Part shown: piece by piece, positions 34,613 through 38,875 of the stretch
Layout: the number at the start of each line of letters is the position of its first letter
How positions within the stretch are numbered: the stretch's first letter is position 1
NCBI GenBank assembly: GCA_020051845.1
Contig: JAGVQG010000061.1
Coordinates: forward strand, 1 to 38,875
Direction: 5' to 3'
Source: an archaeon
GTDB taxonomy: Archaea > Nanobdellota > Nanobdellia > Woesearchaeales > ARS49
DNA length: 38,875 bases
Notes under the pieces: generated by a model
What the model was told of the DNA's origin: nothing
Databases searched by the model: none
The model's input: only the letters and a program-made list of their open reading frames with translations
Position numbers and translations under genes: made by a program

Positions 34613-36006
34613 GACGCCAGACGATAATCATGATCTCACTCGTGCTTATACTCCTACCATTCATGACAGGATGCGACTTCCTCGCAGGTCTCATGTCTTT
34701 GGCCTGCTTCATCAACCCTGACAGCGATCATTGCTTCCAGGCAGCGGGCATCCAGGGCAACGACCCCAGCGAGTGCGAAAAGATCCAGGGCGAGAAGTTC
34801 AAGGACCTGGGCTCGAACCCGCCACGAGACAAGTGCTATCTGGAAATAGCGCAGAACACGGGCGATTTCGACATATGTTCGAACATACGTGGCGGACCGA
34901 TGTCATACACCAAGGAAGAATGCATCCTCGGAACCGCGATACAGAACGAGAACCCGTCGGGATGCAAGATGCTGTCCGGACAATCCAGAACAGAATGCCG
35001 GCAGACGCTCGGCACCAAGATCGGTGCAGAGAAAGTCGTAGAAGTCGACGACCAGATAGACATCATAAAAGACGCGCTAAAAGACGATCCTGACGATGCC
35101 GAACTCAAGAAACAACTCCAAGGCCTTGAGACCAAACGCAAGGACATGATAGACGTATTGACGCCTGTCAACCAGAAAGAGTATGAACTGATGTCCGACA
35201 AGACAGGCCGCATGATCGCGGCAGACTACAAAAGCGGCGAGATCGACGCAGACACCAAAGCGGATCTCATCGCCATGAACGAGCAGCTCAAAAAGAACGG
35301 AGGCAAGCTCGATGCAGAAGCATACGCGAAGGTGAAGGAATACTACACGTTCCTCAACGACCCCGCGAACGACATAGAGCAGATGGATGACGCTAAATTG
35401 GCAAAGGACCGCTGGGATGACAAACTCGGTAACGCCGTCGACTACATGAAGTTCTGGAAGACAAAAGACAGCAAGACAGAACAGGCGTATGATGAACAAC
35501 TGAGATTCTACGAACGCATGCTGGCCCGCCAGGAAGCGATAGCCAAGATGCAAAGCGAACTGATGCAGGACATAGACCGCAACGCAGGGATAGTCGTGGA
35601 CACCGCCGGCAACTACGTCGCTGACAAAGCGCAGGAAGCGATAATAAAAGCCGTGTTCGGAGAGGCGACAGAGAAGACCGTCGGCATAACCACAGCGGTC
35701 ATCGGAGAAGCGCTGGATTCTGTCCAGGGCTACGCGAAGAGCGCAGAGTTCCGTGGTTTAGTGCGCGCGTACAACAAAGGAATGGAAGAGGAACTTGCGA
35801 AGAGCAAGGGAGACGTGGAGAAAGCGCACGCAGCAGTCGTCAAACAACTCTACACAAACTCATACGAGTACGAAGACCAGAACACTTTCGCGAAGTACGG
35901 CAACGTCCTTGAGAACAAGGACTGCGATGGAAGCAACCCTCACTGCATCAAGCATGACGTGTTCTGGAAAGCCATGAAGAAATCGTACCAGTACCAGCAC
36001 CCGTAA
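34609..36006 (+). CDS. Lipoprotein-like secreted protein with N-terminal paired-Cys repeats and long helical domain
   Basis: MRRQTIIMISLVLILLPFMTGCDF lipobox-like; C-x-n-C repeats; 4-nt ATGA overlap with upstream gene supports start 34609 over 34312. Confidence 0.75.
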   Translation: MRRQTIIMISLVLILLPFMTGCDFLAGLMSLACFINPDSDHCFQAAGIQGNDPSECEKIQGEKFKDLGSNPPRDKCYLEIAQNTGDFDICSNIRGGPMSYTKEECILGTAIQNENPSGCKMLSGQSRTECRQTLGTKIGAEKVVEVDDQIDIIKDALKDDPDDAELKKQLQGLETKRKDMIDVLTPVNQKEYELMSDKTGRMIAADYKSGEIDADTKADLIAMNEQLKKNGGKLDAEAYAKVKEYYTFLNDPANDIEQMDDAKLAKDRWDDKLGNAVDYMKFWKTKDSKTEQAYDEQLRFYERMLARQEAIAKMQSELMQDIDRNAGIVVDTAGNYVADKAQEAIIKAVFGEATEKTVGITTAVIGEALDSVQGYAKSAEFRGLVRAYNKGMEEELAKSKGDVEKAHAAVVKQLYTNSYEYEDQNTFAKYGNVLENKDCDGSNPHCIKHDVFWKAMKKSYQYQHP

Positions 36007-36069
36007 TGTTATGTCTGCCTGGATATGCCTGCGCTACCTTTATAAACGGCTTTGACGTGGTGTGGTTCT

Positions 36070-36669
36070 ATGAAAATCCTGGCCTTCACAGACATCCATG
36101 AGAGCCTCTCTTGCAGGAAGAAGGTCGAAGCGTTGATAAAGAAGGAACGGCCCGAGGTCGCGGTCTGCGCAGGTGATTTCACCGTCTTCGAACAACATCT
36201 TGACCAGATGATGGACTGGATGCAGAAGCTTCCAGTGCCTGTGTTGCTGATCCACGGCAACCATGAGGAGGAGGCAGTGATAAGGAAGATGTGCACGCAT
36301 AGAAGCAATGTCACCTTCATCCACAAGAAGCCGACGACGATAAACGGCGTCACCTTCATCGGTTGGGGCGGCGGCGGTTTCGATGTCAAGGACATCAACT
36401 TCGATTATTACTCAAGGGAGATAGAGCCGCTGGCGAAGAAAGCGCAGAAGATAGTCTTTGTCACCCACGGCCCGCCCAACCATTCCAAACTCGATTACCT
36501 TTACAAGGAGCACGTCGGCAACAGGTCATACGAGAACTTCATCAGGAAGCATGATAATGTCGTGCTGGCAATATCAGGGCATTTGCACGAGAACTTCGAA
36601 AAAGAGGACCATCTTCACCGAACCAAGCTCATAAATCCAGGGCCTAACGGGAAGATAATCAACATATGA
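36070..36669 (+). CDS. Metallophosphoesterase (calcineurin-like)
   Basis: MKILAFTDIHESLSC; VAVCAGDFTVFE; VLLIHGNHEEE; VTHGPPNHSKLD; LAISGHLHENFE. Confidence 0.9.
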   Translation: MKILAFTDIHESLSCRKKVEALIKKERPEVAVCAGDFTVFEQHLDQMMDWMQKLPVPVLLIHGNHEEEAVIRKMCTHRSNVTFIHKKPTTINGVTFIGWGGGGFDVKDINFDYYSREIEPLAKKAQKIVFVTHGPPNHSKLDYLYKEHVGNRSYENFIRKHDNVVLAISGHLHENFEKEDHLHRTKLINPGPNGKIINI

Positions 36670-37964
36670 AGGACAACCAGACAAGGTACGTCCGCACACA
36701 AGGACTGTGGGCGGTGTACGAGAACATGACCGCGGCCTATCTGGTCGCCTTCGCCCTATTGCTGGGTGCGTCAAACACCGTTGTCGGGCTTCTCGCAAGC
36801 ATACCCTACATCGCGCTCCTCCTATCAGAATTCCTTGGTGCAAAGTTGACTGAGTACTGGGCACGCAGGCCGATAATATTATTGACCTACGCTATGGATA
36901 AGCTGATGTGGGTCTTCATCGCGCTCCTGCCCTGGTTCGGGATCGAACAACCTCTTGTGATGGTGGTAGTGTTCTATTTCACAGCAAGATTCCTAGAAGG
37001 ACTGCGCGACCCGTCCACAGTCACCCTTGTCGCAGAGATGGCCACTGACAAGACTCGCGGACAGTTCGTGGGCCGCATCAATCGTAGCATAGGGATAGCG
37101 GGCATGGTGGCCACATTGTTCGCAGGATGGTTCATCGGCGCGGTCGGAAGCCAATCGCAGTTCACGTACGCGCTGCTTTTCGGAATAGGCGCACTGTTCG
37201 GATACGCCGCATTATGGTCGTTCTACACAGTGGAAGACAAAGACAAGTGCAGACACAAGCATTACTCGCTGCGCGACGTGCTTCGCGTCGACGGCAGCTT
37301 CAGGAGGTTCTGCTTCCGTTCATCGGCATTCTGGTTCGCCGCATTCATAGCAAGCCCGTTGGTATCAGCTTACATGCTGCGCGATCTGGGAATGAGCACG
37401 CTCGCTTACGGCATGGCGTCAGCGCTGCAGATATTCATCCAAAGCATAATGTACCCGCGTTTCGGCCGCATGGCTGACAAGTATGGCGATCGTCCTGTCG
37501 CAATCATGGGGATAATGGGCACATCGCTCGTCACACTGCTCTGGTTCACCATAACCCCTGAAACACTATGGCTTGTCTGGCCTGCGCAGATAGTCGCAGG
37601 TATATCCTGGGCGGCTGTAGAACCCGCACTCTTCAACATACTGATAGACAAGACCAACAAGGAATGGCGCGCTTTGCAGACAGCGCAATTCAGGATATTC
37701 ACGGCGACAGCACAAGCAGTGGGCCCTGTCGTCGGAGGAATGATCGCCGACGCACCAGCATTCATGGCTGTTTCAGGAATCCCACTAGTGCTTCTGTTAA
37801 GCACGCTCCTGCGCGCAGGAAGCGGACTGCTGTTCGTCCAGATGCACGAGCCGCGTTTGAAGAAGCAGTATTCAGTGCCATATGTGTTCCGCCAAATGGC
37901 GCCGCACTTCAATCTTAGCGGGCCGATCTATTGGATAAGGTCGTTCCGGCATCACAAGAATTGA
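36666..37964 (+). CDS. Major facilitator superfamily transporter
   Basis: ~12 hydrophobic segments; FVGRINRSIGIAGMVATLFAGWFIG; PRFGRMADKYGDRPVAIMGIMGTSL. Confidence 0.85.
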   Translation: MKDNQTRYVRTQGLWAVYENMTAAYLVAFALLLGASNTVVGLLASIPYIALLLSEFLGAKLTEYWARRPIILLTYAMDKLMWVFIALLPWFGIEQPLVMVVVFYFTARFLEGLRDPSTVTLVAEMATDKTRGQFVGRINRSIGIAGMVATLFAGWFIGAVGSQSQFTYALLFGIGALFGYAALWSFYTVEDKDKCRHKHYSLRDVLRVDGSFRRFCFRSSAFWFAAFIASPLVSAYMLRDLGMSTLAYGMASALQIFIQSIMYPRFGRMADKYGDRPVAIMGIMGTSLVTLLWFTITPETLWLVWPAQIVAGISWAAVEPALFNILIDKTNKEWRALQTAQFRIFTATAQAVGPVVGGMIADAPAFMAVSGIPLVLLLSTLLRAGSGLLFVQMHEPRLKKQYSVPYVFRQMAPHFNLSGPIYWIRSFRHHKN

Positions 37965-38020
37965 CCGGCAGTATCGAATCGACCAAAATCCTTAAGTAGT
38001 CCTTTGATGATTTCTGGGTC

Positions 38021-38536
38021 ATGGATTTCCATTCAGCAATCGAACAGCTGCACAAGAGCAAGACGCACAAGGAGTTCGTGAAGAAAAACGCGAAAAACTG
38101 CTTCCTCGCGCACGCTTTCGTGATGCTTGACAATGGCAAGGAGGAATGGCAGATAGGGTACTTCTGCCCGAAAGAAGACCTCATGTCATCGTTCATCATA
38201 GACAAGGAGATAACCGAACTCCCTCCAGCAGAGGTCCTCAAGAGCCACATAGCGATCAAGGCGCTCGATCCAAAGGAAGTCAAGATAGACAGCCAGGAAG
38301 CGATGGACATCGCCGACAAGACGCGCAAGCAGCATTATCCTTCTGACGTGCCGATAAAGACGTTCTACATCATACAGCACCTCTCCGAAGGAGCGGTCTA
38401 CAACATCACTTTCGTCACGCAGCGTTTCTCGACGATAAACATCAAGATCCTCGCGAAGGACGGCACTGTCTTCAAGCACAGCAACGAGACCCTGATGCAG
38501 TTCGACAAAGGCGAGAGCAGCGACAAAGGCAAGTGA
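38021..38536 (+). CDS. Hypothetical soluble protein (possible chaperone-like/DUF)
   Basis: 171-aa ORF with TATA-like ccttaagtag upstream. Confidence 0.65.
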   Translation: MDFHSAIEQLHKSKTHKEFVKKNAKNCFLAHAFVMLDNGKEEWQIGYFCPKEDLMSSFIIDKEITELPPAEVLKSHIAIKALDPKEVKIDSQEAMDIADKTRKQHYPSDVPIKTFYIIQHLSEGAVYNITFVTQRFSTINIKILAKDGTVFKHSNETLMQFDKGESSDKGK

Positions 38537-38678
38537 AACCATCTCGTCGATTTCTTCGATAAAAACTCGTCAAAAGTTACAGATGTGGTGCTGGAGTGTA
38601 TATGATGGAAGAACACATTGCTTAAAAGGGAGAAGAACAGTGTCTTCATTGGTGTCTAGCCAAAAAAGAGGTGGGGAA

Positions 38679-38762
38679 TTGAGAAAGAGCTTAGTGAGTT
38701 ACGATGCCATCAAGCGTAACACCACATTGGAATCATTCGAAGAAGAGACCATTGAGAACTAA
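38679..38762 (+). CDS. Candidate 27-aa small protein (TTG start)
   Basis: SD aagaggtgggg at 38666-38676, ORF (M)RKSLVSYDAIKRNTTLESFEEETIEN*, promoter-like attgcttaaaaggg ~38616-38629, T7 run downstream. Confidence 0.35.
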   Translation: MRKSLVSYDAIKRNTTLESFEEETIEN

Positions 38763-38772
38763 GGACTTGTTG

Positions 38773-38779
38773 TTTTTTT
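38773..38779 (+). terminator. Poly-T terminator-like tract
   Basis: ttgTTTTTTTgta directly after the small ORF. Confidence 0.4.
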
Positions 38780-38787
38780 GTATTTGT

Positions 38788-38875
38788 TTAGCAGAGTTGT
38801 TCTGTGAGCATTCGGCGTAATTCTTGTCGGACGTCTTTCTGTTGTGATTGCCACGTTGCCAGGAGCGATGCGAGT
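38788..38875 (-). CDS. C-terminal fragment of a minus-strand gene entering from the right edge
   Basis: Open minus frame ...LASLLATWQSQQKDVRQELRRMLTEQLC* ending at TAA (38790-38788). Confidence 0.4.
   Translation of the reverse strand, partial: LASLLATWQSQQKDVRQELRRMLTEQLC

Overview
The window is archaeal: TATA/BRE promoters, class III signal-peptide pilins, COG1750-type S16 protease and archaeal type IV pilus/Tad-like secretion genes all point that way. The lineage is probably DPANN-like, but this was not proven. The centrepiece is a ~15 kb surface-structure locus (about 10.9-25.7 kb). A divergent promoter region separates (i) a minus-strand six-gene overlapping operon of secreted or membrane-anchored Cys-rich and pilin-like proteins from (ii) a plus-strand operon of one probable major pilin, two further pilins, a 908-aa winged-helix + helical-repeat protein, a PilB/TadA/VirB11-type ATPase and two T2SSF/TadC membrane proteins. 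Flanking genes include a class II RNR C-terminus, a TM0106-like RecB/RNase H nuclease, a CARDB-like surface protein, a membrane Lon-like protease, a nucleotidyltransferase + HTH-like gene pair, an alpha/beta hydrolase, a fibre-like protein, topoisomerase I, an ABC1/UbiB kinase, a Nudix hydrolase, a MoxR/ChlI-vWA-SpoIIM cluster, a metallophosphoesterase and an MFS transporter. Less obvious findings: two identical-architecture operator dyads (TACAA-N4-TTGTA, 22 bp apart) in front of the nucleotidyltransferase pair; an apparent decayed 5' fragment of an S16-protease paralogue on the far side of that pair; an apparent decayed TumE-like toxin ORF coupled to an HVO_A0114-type antitoxin-like regulator; an orphan promoter followed by a GNRA-capped 12-bp hairpin; a ~25-aa paired-cysteine helical repeat in two unlinked secreted proteins; and direct repeats flanking the TATA box of the pilus motor operon. 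Family assignments come from reading motifs by eye; no searches were run.
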